Origin: Azoarcus sp. TTM-91
GTDB taxonomy: Bacteria > Pseudomonadota > Gammaproteobacteria > Burkholderiales > Rhodocyclaceae
Assembly: GCF_012911025.1 (NCBI RefSeq)
Contig: NZ_WUEI01000010.1
Span: 20,014 to 84,013 of the forward strand
Direction of reading: 5' to 3'
DNA length: 64,000 nucleotides
Position numbers and translations under genes: made by a program
In this document: positions 1-7,367 of the stretch, piece after piece
How the letters are laid out: the number at the start of each line of letters is the position of its first letter
Position numbering within the stretch: position 1 is the stretch's first letter
The notes under the pieces: model-generated
Told to the model about the DNA's origin: nothing
Database searches by the model: none
What the model saw: only the letters and a program-made list of their open reading frames with translations

Positions 1-1
1 C

Positions 2-718
2 ATCATCGGCTTCGGCGCCATCGTGTTCGTTTCCACCAACCCGCAGTTCCTGGATGCCAACGGTTTGATCGGCGGCAACAATATGGCAGCGATTCACTTG
101 GCGAACGCGGTGGGCGGCAACGTATTCCTCGGCTTCATGTCTGCGGTTGCCTTCGCTACCATCCTAGCGGTGGTGGCTGGCCTGACATTGTCGGGTGCTT
201 CCGCGGTGTCGCACGATCTCTACGCCACGGTGTTCAAGAAGGGAAATGCGGATTCGGCTTCGGAACTGCGTGTGTCTCGGATGACCACCATCGCGCTGGG
301 CGTCGTTGCGGTTGTGCTTGGCATTGCCTTCGAGAAGCAGAACATCGCCTTCATGGTTTCGCTGGCCTTTGCCATCGCTGCATCCGCCAACTTCCCGGTG
401 CTGTTCATGTCCGTGCTGTGGAAGGATTGCACCACCCGTGGCGCATGCTGGGGCGGCTTCCTCGGCTTGATCACCGCGGTGGGCCTGACCATCGTTTCCC
501 CGTCGGTATGGGAAGCGACGCTCGGCAACCCCAAGGGTTCCGCGCTGTTCCCCTATACGTCGCCGGCGCTGTTCTCCATGGCGGTAGGTTTCGTGGGCAT
601 CTGGCTGTTCTCGATCCTGGATCGCAGCGAACGTGCTGCTGAGGATCGTGCCGGCTACTTGGCGCAGAAGGTGCGTTCCGAGACCGGCATCGGCGCCGCT
701 GCTGCGTCCAGCCACTAA
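2..718 (+). CDS. actP: Cation/acetate symporter ActP, C-terminal part
   Basis: This is the C-terminal 238 residues of a sodium/solute symporter; the frame is open at base 2, so the 5' end lies outside the window. ActP takes up acetate and other short carboxylates across the inner membrane. The visible part contains the stretch [16 protein letters not shown] near residue 60, then [16 protein letters not shown], and about five hydrophobic membrane segments. These match what I remember of the E. coli ActP C-terminus closely, down to the FPYxxPALFS motif near the end. It ends 71 bases before tRNA-Phe and is reads in the same direction. The family is near certain; acetate as the substrate is inferred from the ActP-like sequence. 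Confidence 0.9.
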   Translation: MIGFGAIVFVSTNPQFLDANGLIGGNNMAAIHLANAVGGNVFLGFMSAVAFATILAVVAGLTLSGASAVSHDLYATVFKKGNADSASELRVSRMTTIALGVVAVVLGIAFEKQNIAFMVSLAFAIAASANFPVLFMSVLWKDCTTRGACWGGFLGLITAVGLTIVSPSVWEATLGNPKGSALFPYTSPALFSMAVGFVGIWLFSILDRSERAAEDRAGYLAQKVRSETGIGAAAASSH

Positions 719-749
719 GAAGAAATGGGGCGCGCTGGTGATGAAATGT

Positions 750-777
750 TTGACTCCAGCAGCCGATTCGCTATAAT
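750..777 (+). promoter_or_regulatory. sigma70 promoter of tRNA-Phe
   Basis: TTGACT (750-755) and a perfect TATAAT (772-777) are separated by 16 bases and lie 12 bases before the tRNA. The GC-rich run after the -10 box (GCGCGC) is a typical stringent-control discriminator of stable RNA promoters. The promoter lies outside the island, so integration leaves it joined to the intact tRNA. Confidence 0.85.
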
Positions 778-789
778 GCGCGCTCCTTA

Positions 790-865
790 GGCCAGTTAGC
801 TCAGTTGGTAGAGCAGCGGATTGAAAATCCGCGTGTCCGTGGTTCGATTCCGCGACTGGCCACCA
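790..865 (+). tRNA. tRNA-Phe (GAA)
   Basis: This 76-base tRNA has acceptor arm GGCCAGT (790-796) pairing with ACTGGCC (855-861), discriminator A862 and an encoded CCA (863-865). The D-arm CTCAGTTGGTAGAG and the T-loop GGTTCGATTCC are canonical. The anticodon loop TTGAAAA gives anticodon GAA, which reads phenylalanine codons. Its 3' part from base 821 is the left attachment repeat of the island, so the working tRNA is a hybrid whose 3' half was supplied by, or kept identical in, the element. Confidence 0.98.
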
Positions 866-870
866 AGAAT
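821..870 (+). repeat. attL: left 50-bp direct repeat in tRNA-Phe
   Basis: Bases 821-870 run from the anticodon loop to five bases past the CCA end of tRNA-Phe and are identical to 35661-35710. Identity stops exactly at both edges: a versus c just before the repeat, t versus a just after. This is the expected product of tyrosine-recombinase integration into a tRNA 3' end. Confidence 0.95.
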
Positions 871-875
871 TATCA

Positions 876-917
876 AGCACTTAGCCCAGCCCATAAAGCT
901 GGGCTAAGTGCTTTTTG
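876..917 (+). terminator. Rho-independent terminator after tRNA-Phe, on the island side
   Basis: A perfect 15- to 16-bp stem (876-890 with 898-912/913), loop CCATAAA and a T-run ending at 916 follow the tRNA directly. It lies just inside the left repeat, so it belongs to the island. The element therefore brings its own terminator for the tRNA whose original terminator it displaced. Confidence 0.85.
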
Positions 918-1033
918 TGCCTCGTTCTGACGTTTTTCTGTCAAACGGGCCGGTGGCCGATGGCGTTTGCATGCGCCCCAGTGCGCACTTGCAGCGCATG
1001 TCGACGGTTCATCCCCACCGTGTGCACCTATAC

Positions 1034-1058
1034 GCAACTCCAACCTTCGTGGAGTTGC
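1034..1058 (+). promoter_or_regulatory. Hairpin upstream of the integrase
   Basis: A 9-bp perfect inverted repeat, GCAACTCCA with TGGAGTTGC around a 7-base loop, lies 67 bases before the integrase start. A second, shorter hairpin (CGAGGC/GCCTCG, about 1096-1111) sits just before the start codon. There is no T-run. They could be recombinase arm sites, an operator or a leader structure; the sequence does not decide. Confidence 0.3.
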
Positions 1059-1124
1059 TCATGTATCTGTTCATAGCCCTTTTCATGACCCCTTCCGAGG
1101 CACTCGCCTCGAAAGGCGGATGCC

Positions 1125-2564
1125 ATGGCTAAGCCTTTCCAGGAAGGCGTCGGCTGGGCCTTCCGGATACGGATCCGGGGCGAAGCCCTGTACCGATCCG
1201 GTTTCAAGAGCAAGACCGAGGCTGCGCGTGCGATGGATGCGCTCAAGGCCGAGCGCTGCGCTGCGCCCGCCCAGTCCGGACGCGGCGCGCATCGCACCAG
1301 CGTGGGGGTGGCGTTCTCGGATTATGCGAGGGAGCGCCTGCCGTACCTCAAGGGTGCCAGTCAGGACGTTCGGCGCATCAATCGCTACCTGCGGGCGCTC
1401 AGGCTGCCCGTCATCGAGCTCGCCCCGGTGACGCTTGTGAAAGAGGGCAAGCGTGTCTATTGGGACGTCACCTTCGTTGAAGAGCCCGTACGGGTCATCC
1501 CGGCGTCGCTGACCGCGCACCGGCATCGCTTGGGCAAGGAGAGCGCGCAGAGCGATCGGGCCCGCAAACAGCTGGCCGGCACGATGATGGCCGATGTGAC
1601 GACGCACCACGTCCAGGCCCTCATCAACGCGTTACGTGCAGAGGGGAAGAAGTCGGCGACCATTCACCTCGAGCGTTCCGAGCTGCGCCGGTTGTTCAAG
1701 CACGCCAGCGCCGTGTGGAAATGGCGACGGCTGGGGGGGAATCCTGCCGGTGCCGAACTTGATATGCCCGCGGTCGAGGCGGGGCGCGACCGTGTCGTCA
1801 CAAACGAAGAGTGGCAGAAGGTCTCCGTGCACCTGGCGGCCTATCCCAACCCTTACGCGGCACCGCTCGCCTGTCTGATGCTCGAGACCGCCATGCGCTC
1901 GTGCGAACCGCTGGTGCACCTGCGTTGGGGCGACATCGACTGGCGGCAGCGTGTGCTCACGCTGCAGGATGCGAAAGCCGGCGGTCGTAAGGTGCCTCTG
2001 GGGCCGGGTGCCCTGCACGTCCTGTCGCAACTGAAGAAGTATGCGCCCACGCCTCCGCTGCCCGACGACAAGGTGTTTCCGACGACCTACGAGGCGGTCA
2101 AGAAAGCCTGGGCGGTGTCCTGCAGAAAGGCGGGTTTGACGGACGTCGGGCTGCATGACTTGCGGCACACCTCGGCGACCCGCTTTGCGCTTGAGTTCGA
2201 GGGCAATCTGCCGGTGCTGATGGTCATCACGGGTCACAAGACGGCCCAGATGGCGATGCGGTACGTGAACATCCAGGCGACGCAGGTCGCGACGATGATG
2301 CACAAGGAGCCATTGCCCGTGGCGCACACGGCGGCCGGCTACGAAATGGGGGTGACGGCAGCGATGGACGCGGCGCTCGAGGCGCGAGCACACGCCTCGC
2401 TTGAAACACCCAAGGGGCCTCGCAGTCTGGAGCCGGAAGCGCCTGTCGGCGCCGAGGGCTTGGGAGGCGCCCGTGTGGCGGAGATCACTTCGGCACCCAG
2501 GCCGGCGGCTGGCGCTCGCTCGGGCACCATCATCCCGGTCGACTTCCGTAGGAGGGCCGCATGA
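1125..2564 (+). CDS. int: Tyrosine-recombinase integrase of the island
   Basis: This 479-residue site-specific recombinase would insert and, with an excisionase, remove the island at the tRNA-Phe site by strand exchange through a covalent phosphotyrosine. The catalytic set is visible: Arg near 258 (TAMRSCEPLVHLRW), the box HDLRH with His344 and Arg347, GHK with His371 and Tyr380 in AMRYVNIQ. The first 200 residues are the arm- and core-binding region. About 80 residues after the active site are low in complexity and longer than usual for the family. The gene starts 254 bases inside attL, the usual position. Its stop overlaps the start of the next gene (ATGA), so it heads a four-gene overlapping unit with a toxin-antitoxin pair. 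Confidence 0.95.
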   Translation: MAKPFQEGVGWAFRIRIRGEALYRSGFKSKTEAARAMDALKAERCAAPAQSGRGAHRTSVGVAFSDYARERLPYLKGASQDVRRINRYLRALRLPVIELAPVTLVKEGKRVYWDVTFVEEPVRVIPASLTAHRHRLGKESAQSDRARKQLAGTMMADVTTHHVQALINALRAEGKKSATIHLERSELRRLFKHASAVWKWRRLGGNPAGAELDMPAVEAGRDRVVTNEEWQKVSVHLAAYPNPYAAPLACLMLETAMRSCEPLVHLRWGDIDWRQRVLTLQDAKAGGRKVPLGPGALHVLSQLKKYAPTPPLPDDKVFPTTYEAVKKAWAVSCRKAGLTDVGLHDLRHTSATRFALEFEGNLPVLMVITGHKTAQMAMRYVNIQATQVATMMHKEPLPVAHTAAGYEMGVTAAMDAALEARAHASLETPKGPRSLEPEAPVGAEGLGGARVAEITSAPRPAAGARSGTIIPVDFRRRAA

Positions 2565-2971
2565 TGGCAGGCGGTGCGCATGTACCTTCGGTCGAACTGA
2601 AGACGGTTGAGTTCATCCTGGGCGCCTCGGAAGCGCCAGCATCCCGTGCTGTGCATCTTCGCCATCACGGCTTTCGGGTGTCGCTCGAGTACGAGCCCGA
2701 GTTGCCGGTGCCAGGCGTTGGCATCTTCAAGGACGTGTTGGTGATTACGGACGTCTACGTCCCGCCGCGTTATCGCCGGTGCGGCTGGTTCCGGGCCTAC
2801 CTCAAGCTGTGTGGGTTGCTCTGTGGCGAGGCTCTGATCGTCGATGAGCTGCACGGGCCAGTGCGTGATGCGCTCATCGGATACGGCTTTGTGCCCGTGC
2901 CCGGCGACGCAGTCATGCTGAGTAAGCACTCCCCTTTTAGCGCGTCCTGGAGGCCGAGATGGCTCACCTGA
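2561..2971 (+). CDS. Small protein, possible GNAT-like acetyltransferase
   Basis: This 136-residue protein has no clear family. Its middle, VLVITDVYVPPRYRRCGWFRAYLKL, split here only for description, resembles the beta4-alpha3 acetyl-CoA-binding region of GNAT enzymes (strand, then R-x-x-G and a helix). It is followed by a DELHGPVRDALIGYGF segment like the GNAT C-terminal strands. The start ATG overlaps the integrase stop (ATGA) behind a good AGGAGG site. The end overlaps the antitoxin start by 13 bases. This placement suggests coordinated expression with int and the toxin-antitoxin pair. GNAT assignment is a guess from the motif; it could also be an unrelated island accessory protein. Confidence 0.55.
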   Translation: MMAGGAHVPSVELKTVEFILGASEAPASRAVHLRHHGFRVSLEYEPELPVPGVGIFKDVLVITDVYVPPRYRRCGWFRAYLKLCGLLCGEALIVDELHGPVRDALIGYGFVPVPGDAVMLSKHSPFSASWRPRWLT

Positions 2972-3207
2972 TTCTGGCGGAAACCACTGCGACCGTCTCC
3001 GAACTGAAGCGCAACCCCATGGGTACGGTTGCAGCGGGGGCGGGCATGCCCGTTGCAATTCTGAATCGCAGCGCGCCGGTGTTCTATTGTGTTCCCGCAA
3101 AGGCCTACGTAGCGTTGATGGATCGCTTGAAGGACCTGGAGCTCAATCTCCTTGCCGATATGCGTGCCAGCCAGCGCGTTACCCGGGAGACGCTCGATGA
3201 ACTATGA
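2959..3207 (+). CDS. stbD: Antitoxin, Phd/YefM-StbD family
   Basis: An 82-residue protein of the Phd/YefM (StbD) type. Such antitoxins bind their own promoter with an N-terminal domain and wrap the toxin with a C-terminal tail. The N-terminal segment TATVSELKRNPMGTVAAG and the following VAILNRSAPVFYCVPAKAY are characteristic of StbD/RelB-like members. The start has a GGAG site nine bases ahead. It overlaps the previous gene by 13 bases and the toxin by 11 bases, the usual antitoxin-first order. Here the pair is downstream of the integrase instead of having an obvious promoter of its own, so its control may follow that of int. Confidence 0.88.
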   Translation: MAHLILAETTATVSELKRNPMGTVAAGAGMPVAILNRSAPVFYCVPAKAYVALMDRLKDLELNLLADMRASQRVTRETLDEL

Positions 3208-3514
3208 GCTTGGATTCATCGATGAGGCCCTGGCCGAGTGGCGAGAACTCGACGGCAGCGTCCGGGCGCAGTTCAAGAGGCTGCTGGTCGAGCGTCTGAA
3301 AAAGCTGCCCGTGCCGGCAGCAACGCTCGGGGGGCATCCGGATCGCTATGAAATTGCGCTCCGCAGGGGTGGGCACCGACTGGTCTATGAGATGCGGGGC
3401 CAGCAACTGGTTGTGGTTATCGCGGGCGGCAAGCGGGATCGCAATGCGGTGTTCAAGGCGGGGCGGACGCTGCCCAACGGAACGCTGACGCAAGGCTCTA
3501 GCGCAGGAACTTAG
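3197..3514 (+). CDS. stbE: Toxin, RelE/StbE family
   Basis: A 105-residue toxin of the RelE/ParE superfamily, StbE branch. RelE toxins cut mRNA in the ribosomal A site. The family pattern is visible: an N-terminal helical hairpin, then RYEIALRRGGHRLVYEM and LVVVIAGGKRDRNAVF, the central and C-terminal strands. The ATG at 3197 lies inside the antitoxin gene (11-base overlap), which couples translation. The likely role is stabilising the island: cells losing it would be poisoned. RNase activity is inferred from family membership. Confidence 0.87.
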   Translation: MNYELGFIDEALAEWRELDGSVRAQFKRLLVERLKKLPVPAATLGGHPDRYEIALRRGGHRLVYEMRGQQLVVVIAGGKRDRNAVFKAGRTLPNGTLTQGSSAGT

Positions 3515-3527
3515 CGCAGGAAACAAG

Positions 3528-3563
3528 AGAAGCCCGGGAGAGCCTATGCCTTCCCGGGCTTCT
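3528..3563. terminator. Hairpin terminator between stbE and fic
   Basis: AGAAGCCCGGGA (3528-3539) and TCCCGGGCTTCT (3552-3563) form a perfect 12-bp stem with a 12-base loop. It lies between two genes that converge. The T-tract is short on both strands, so termination may be weak or bidirectional. Confidence 0.6.
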
Positions 3564-3631
3564 TCCATGTCTGGCTGCGAAAGCGAACCCGTCAGTCTGC
3601 CCTGCGGCCATGAAGGCGCTCGACCATCGAT

Positions 3632-5140
3632 TCATGCGCTTCTTGCGTTGGGCTCTGGAAACACCAACCGGAAGTTTCGTAAGTCCGTCTCGAAGGCATT
3701 ACTCCGCTTGAACGCTTCGTAGAGCAGGTGTCGTGGTTGGGTGTAGTCGAACGCTGCCGTCCAGTTATGGAGGCGGACCATCGTGCGGAGGTAAGGCGTG
3801 GCGTCGGCGTGGCCCGACAGGCGCCTCAGCGACAGCAGGTAATCCTCGCGAGAAACCGTCGGTACGATGATGCGGGACCGGCCTGCAGCGCTCAGGACAC
3901 AGTTCATGGCCAAGCGTGCCGTTCTCCCATTCCCGTCCAGGAAGGGATGCACCTCGGAGACGACGAACATGGTCATCAGGGCACGGGCGAGCGGGGCTTC
4001 CAACGCCTGAATCCGCTCGAACCCCTCCCGCAGCGTGCCCTGCACGCGTTCGGGGGCCACGAATGGCGTCGCTCCTGCCTGGTTGTTATGGCTTTTCCAC
4101 TCTCCTGGGTGCTTGTCCGGTCGGGACTGCATGACCAGCGCATTGACACTCTTGAGCCAGTGCAGGAAGTCGTCCGCCGTGTTCGCGGGCTGATTGCGCC
4201 ATGGCGGATGCATCGCGCTCTGGAAGGTCCCCAGAAGGTCGTGGGCGTCTTCCAGCCGGTTCGGGGGGAGCCGGCCTTCGAAGACGATTTCTTCGGCTTC
4301 GCTGACCAGAAACGTGGTGCCTTCGATGTAGTTCGAGAAGTAGGCTTCGAAGAACGAGAAGTTCTCGCGCGCGACGCCAGCTTCCGCCGTGGCGGCCACT
4401 TCCGGCAAGGCCTCCGAGCGCAGCCGGCTGAATAGCGTGTCGAACAGGGCGAGGCGGTCCGGGTCAGAGGAGCGACCGGCGGCACGTGCCAGCACTTGCT
4501 TGCCATATCGTTTCTTGTTCTCGTCGGCTTCCAGCAGGGCGCCCATGATGGCGTCCAGTCGCTTGAACTCTTTTTCTCGACCCAGGGTGTCAGCCCGCGT
4601 GCGACAGGCATCCCGGAGTTGATTGAACCGATCCTCCCCGCGGATCGAGAGCATCTTGTCGAGCGCCGCCTCGAGCACGTCCTGGGGAAGCACGCGCTCG
4701 CTCACACCACGGCCCGTCGCCAAGTTCTCCAGCAACCAGCGAGGTTGGCTGGCGAGGAACAGGCGCTTGTAGGGTGTATCGCCTTCCACCGCGCCTTGTC
4801 CCGGAATGATCTTGATGGCGAGGCCGGGCAGCTCCAGGGTTCGCGGTCGATTGCCACGCGTCACGTAGAGGCGCCCCTCAACCGGCTTCGCGTCATGCCC
4901 GCTCCGATAGCTGAGGACCCCACCGGGCAAAAGGTGGCTCGCAATCTTCGCCCAGTGGCGCAGTACGATCGTTTCCGGGGGGCTGGTCAGATTGCTGGTG
5001 TAGACCCCCTGGTACAGCTTCAGCAGTCGCCCCTCGGCGAGAAGCCGAAGAACCTGACGGTCTGCGGTGGGGTTCCCTTCACCGGTGAGAAGGATCTCTG
5101 GCAGCGAGATGTCGGTTTTATGCTTGATTGTCACGTTCAA
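3632..5140 (-). CDS. Fic-domain protein with N-terminal AbiEi-like domain
   Basis: A 502-residue Fic protein. Fic enzymes transfer AMP or another nucleotide part onto target proteins. The core motif HPFLDGNGRTAR begins at His398 and is intact. An inhibitory-helix motif of the [ST]xxxE[GN] kind is visible as SNYIEG at about 269-274, so activity is likely self-restrained. The first 200 residues (winged-helix start, YQGVYTSN, GGVLSYRSG, then an ATP-grasp-free basic region) look like the AbiEi antitoxin/regulator domain, suggesting autoregulation. No ATG exists at the start: TTG at 5140 or GTG at 5134. An AGGG site fits GTG better. It stands alone on the minus strand; an AMP-transferase toxin or regulator role is inferred. 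Confidence 0.85.
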   Translation of the reverse strand: MNVTIKHKTDISLPEILLTGEGNPTADRQVLRLLAEGRLLKLYQGVYTSNLTSPPETIVLRHWAKIASHLLPGGVLSYRSGHDAKPVEGRLYVTRGNRPRTLELPGLAIKIIPGQGAVEGDTPYKRLFLASQPRWLLENLATGRGVSERVLPQDVLEAALDKMLSIRGEDRFNQLRDACRTRADTLGREKEFKRLDAIMGALLEADENKKRYGKQVLARAAGRSSDPDRLALFDTLFSRLRSEALPEVAATAEAGVARENFSFFEAYFSNYIEGTTFLVSEAEEIVFEGRLPPNRLEDAHDLLGTFQSAMHPPWRNQPANTADDFLHWLKSVNALVMQSRPDKHPGEWKSHNNQAGATPFVAPERVQGTLREGFERIQALEAPLARALMTMFVVSEVHPFLDGNGRTARLAMNCVLSAAGRSRIIVPTVSREDYLLSLRRLSGHADATPYLRTMVRLHNWTAAFDYTQPRHLLYEAFKRSNAFETDLRNFRLVFPEPNARSA

Positions 5141-5155
5141 GCCCTGATGATGTGT

Positions 5156-5215
5156 CTGTTGTTTGTATTATTCGACAGATTTTTGTCTGAAAATTGTTCA
5201 ATTCTCGCGCGCGGG
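5156..5215 (-). promoter_or_regulatory. AT-rich promoter region of the fic gene
   Basis: The stretch before fic is clearly richer in A and T than its surroundings. On the minus strand it reads a weak -35 (TTTCAG), 16 bases, then TAATAC. The spacer contains CAGA-N6-TCTG, an inverted repeat that could be an operator for the AbiEi-like domain. No box is strong, so this is only a candidate. Confidence 0.3.
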
Positions 5216-5231
5216 ATGTCGGATTCGTTGG

Positions 5232-5273
5232 AATGCAGCCTGGAGGACTCAGTCGTGTTCTCCAGGCTGCATT
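5232..5273. repeat. 14-bp perfect inverted repeat
   Basis: AATGCAGCCTGGAG (5232-5245) and CTCCAGGCTGCATT (5260-5273) are perfect inverted copies around 14 bases, which hold a small inner palindrome GACTCAGTC. No T-run follows on either strand. A second dyad (AACGCGG/CCGCGTT, 5339-5366) lies nearer the recombinase stop. They fill the 247-base gap between recombinase and fic, and may be a terminator-like structure or a recombination site. Confidence 0.55.
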
Positions 5274-5387
5274 ACGTGACAAGTTGTGAGTCTCGGCTGC
5301 GCGCGCTCACCGCCACCTAGAACGTAGGGTCACCTCATAACGCGGGCTACGCAGTGCTGCCGCGTTCAGGCACAGGGTCGGAAAGGC

Positions 5388-7367
5388 TCATTTCAGTGTG
5401 TCGAGATAAGCCTCGTAGCGCGAGAACGAGTCGTCTCGGCGCAGGTGGGCGTAGTTCTCCAGCACGGTCGTCAAATTGTCGTTCAGCAGTTCGGCCACCG
5501 TGAGGAAGTCTCCAGGGTGTTTGCGAAGCCAGTCCGTGGCGACGAGGTGGCGCATGGCATGCGGACCGAAGCCAGGCGAGCCAGGGATGTAGCGTCGCGT
5601 CAGATGCCGCACTGTTCGGCTCAATCCTTCCCAGATTCCGCCGTCCTCGTCACCGACCAGCAGGTAAGTACTGGCCTTACCTGCCAGCAAGGTCTCCCGG
5701 TACTCCTCAATGTACTCGTCCATCATTGGTTTGACCCAATCCGCAACTTTGACCGAATATCCCCGGGACTGCTTGCTGTTGCCGGTTTTCAGGTGCACTG
5801 GCTGCAGTTGGATACGCCAACCTTCTGTAGGACTTCCGCGGACCGTGCCGTGGCCGTCTGGCATCCAGGTGAGTGAGGCGAGGGTTCGCACTCGCATCGG
5901 GTTGGACAGCAAGAGTGCGAGGACAAGTGCGTTCCGCTTATGTCTGGCTTCGCTGATGCTTCCAGGGGGAGAGTTGGCGGCATCTGTGTCGATGCGAACG
6001 ATCGCGTCCCGAATCGGCTTGAGTGGATTAGGCGAGTTCAGAAGGTTCGCAATGGGCTCTGCGGGGTTGCGACTGACACTGGTTGCACTGCGGATATAGT
6101 CGCGCAGGAATTTATGGCTCTTCGCACACATTTCCCGCCAGGCATCGTCACTTGCGGGCCGAAATCCCTCGGGTAATCGCACCCGGTAAACGGCGGCCTG
6201 CTGCCACAAGAACCCGGTCTGAGGGCGGAGCAGGCTGGAGACTGCGCGGGCAAACACCTTCTGTCCGTTGTGTCGAATGCCGTCGGATTGACTTGTTATC
6301 CATTGCAGGAAGCACTCAAGCGCCTGGGGATGGGCACACCAGGCTAGCGTTTGTGGCGGCGGTTCATACCACGTGATGCCCCCGTTCTCCGGGGGCAGGT
6401 TGGTCAGAACCCCAAGAAAGGTGCGTATGCGTTGCATGAACATGCTGGCGGTTGGACAGACCATCGTCCCGCGCTGGGCCAAGGGACTTACGGACGAAGC
6501 GACGGTCTGTGGTATGAGGCGCCAATGGCCACGAGGTTGACGCTCGAGGGTTGGGAAATCGCTGATCTTGTAGTCGAAGAGTGCGCGCCATTCTTGCAGG
6601 AAGGAGACACCCAAGGCGGATTCGGGAAGCGGCAGATTGTGCTTTGGACGTTCTGCCATCCGCAGGCGGTGAGAAGGCAACGCCACAGCCGTCTCCTGCT
6701 CATTGATGGGCTTCTCTATGAGGTTCACTAGGGCATCGCGGGTAAGGCCGAGCCTTACCTCCAGCCGTCGTAAAGCGGGCAGCGTGTCGGCACGCGGTGT
6801 GGCGCCTTTCAGCCAGCGCCACAGGGTGGTCGGATCTACCCCCGCTTGCTTTGCCAAAGTCTTGGGAGCAACGCCGGTTTCCGCGATACGCAGCCGGAGC
6901 GTAGCCCCGAGGCTGCAATGCTTGCTGGGTGGCGGTGTGTCACGAGCAGTGAGCGAGGCTTGGTAGAGCTTCTGAATTGCCTGAAGGTGCAGCCTTCGGT
7001 CGCGGCGTGTCCGGGGCGCTACGGTGATGCTTTCGAGATAGTCCCGGACCTTGGCGTCGAAGCTTCCGGCCAGTTCCGTGCCGACGTTCGACTCGATGGT
7101 TTTTCCGCAGAACGCCAGGTATCCATTCAGGGTACTCAGGTGGTTGCGGTATTGCTGGACTGCCGAGGCGGTCGGATTGTCGGCGACGGAGAAGCTCTGC
7201 TTCAGTTTGTTGACGAGGTCGAGGTAAGGAAATGCCATGAAGAGCTCCGGTGAGTTGGAGCCCGCAAACACGCTGCTGAACTGTGTGACCTCGATGACGT
7301 TATCGCCAGTAACGACGGAATAACGTGAGTTTTCCAAGTTGCTGAATCCATAATAATTTCCTTTCAT
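5388..7367 (-). CDS. Tyrosine recombinase-like protein with internal HTH domain
   Basis: A 659-residue protein combining three parts. Residues 1-150 resemble a SAM-like core-binding region. An XRE/Cro-type helix-turn-helix (VAPKTLAKQAGVDPTTLWRWLKG) lies near 165-200. The last 200 residues form a tyrosine-recombinase domain: Arg near 492 (MRVRTLASLTW), Lys near 527, HAMRH with His603 and Arg606, and Tyr near 639 (ENYAHL). The position usually held by the third His/Trp is Asp (LLNDN), so the active site is not canonical. The start at 7367 has a GGAG site seven bases ahead. It differs from the island integrase and is not at an island end. It could be a second recombinase, a remnant of an older element, or a regulator. 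Confidence 0.75.
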   Translation of the reverse strand: MKGNYYGFSNLENSRYSVVTGDNVIEVTQFSSVFAGSNSPELFMAFPYLDLVNKLKQSFSVADNPTASAVQQYRNHLSTLNGYLAFCGKTIESNVGTELAGSFDAKVRDYLESITVAPRTRRDRRLHLQAIQKLYQASLTARDTPPPSKHCSLGATLRLRIAETGVAPKTLAKQAGVDPTTLWRWLKGATPRADTLPALRRLEVRLGLTRDALVNLIEKPINEQETAVALPSHRLRMAERPKHNLPLPESALGVSFLQEWRALFDYKISDFPTLERQPRGHWRLIPQTVASSVSPLAQRGTMVCPTASMFMQRIRTFLGVLTNLPPENGGITWYEPPPQTLAWCAHPQALECFLQWITSQSDGIRHNGQKVFARAVSSLLRPQTGFLWQQAAVYRVRLPEGFRPASDDAWREMCAKSHKFLRDYIRSATSVSRNPAEPIANLLNSPNPLKPIRDAIVRIDTDAANSPPGSISEARHKRNALVLALLLSNPMRVRTLASLTWMPDGHGTVRGSPTEGWRIQLQPVHLKTGNSKQSRGYSVKVADWVKPMMDEYIEEYRETLLAGKASTYLLVGDEDGGIWEGLSRTVRHLTRRYIPGSPGFGPHAMRHLVATDWLRKHPGDFLTVAELLNDNLTTVLENYAHLRRDDSFSRYEAYLDTLK

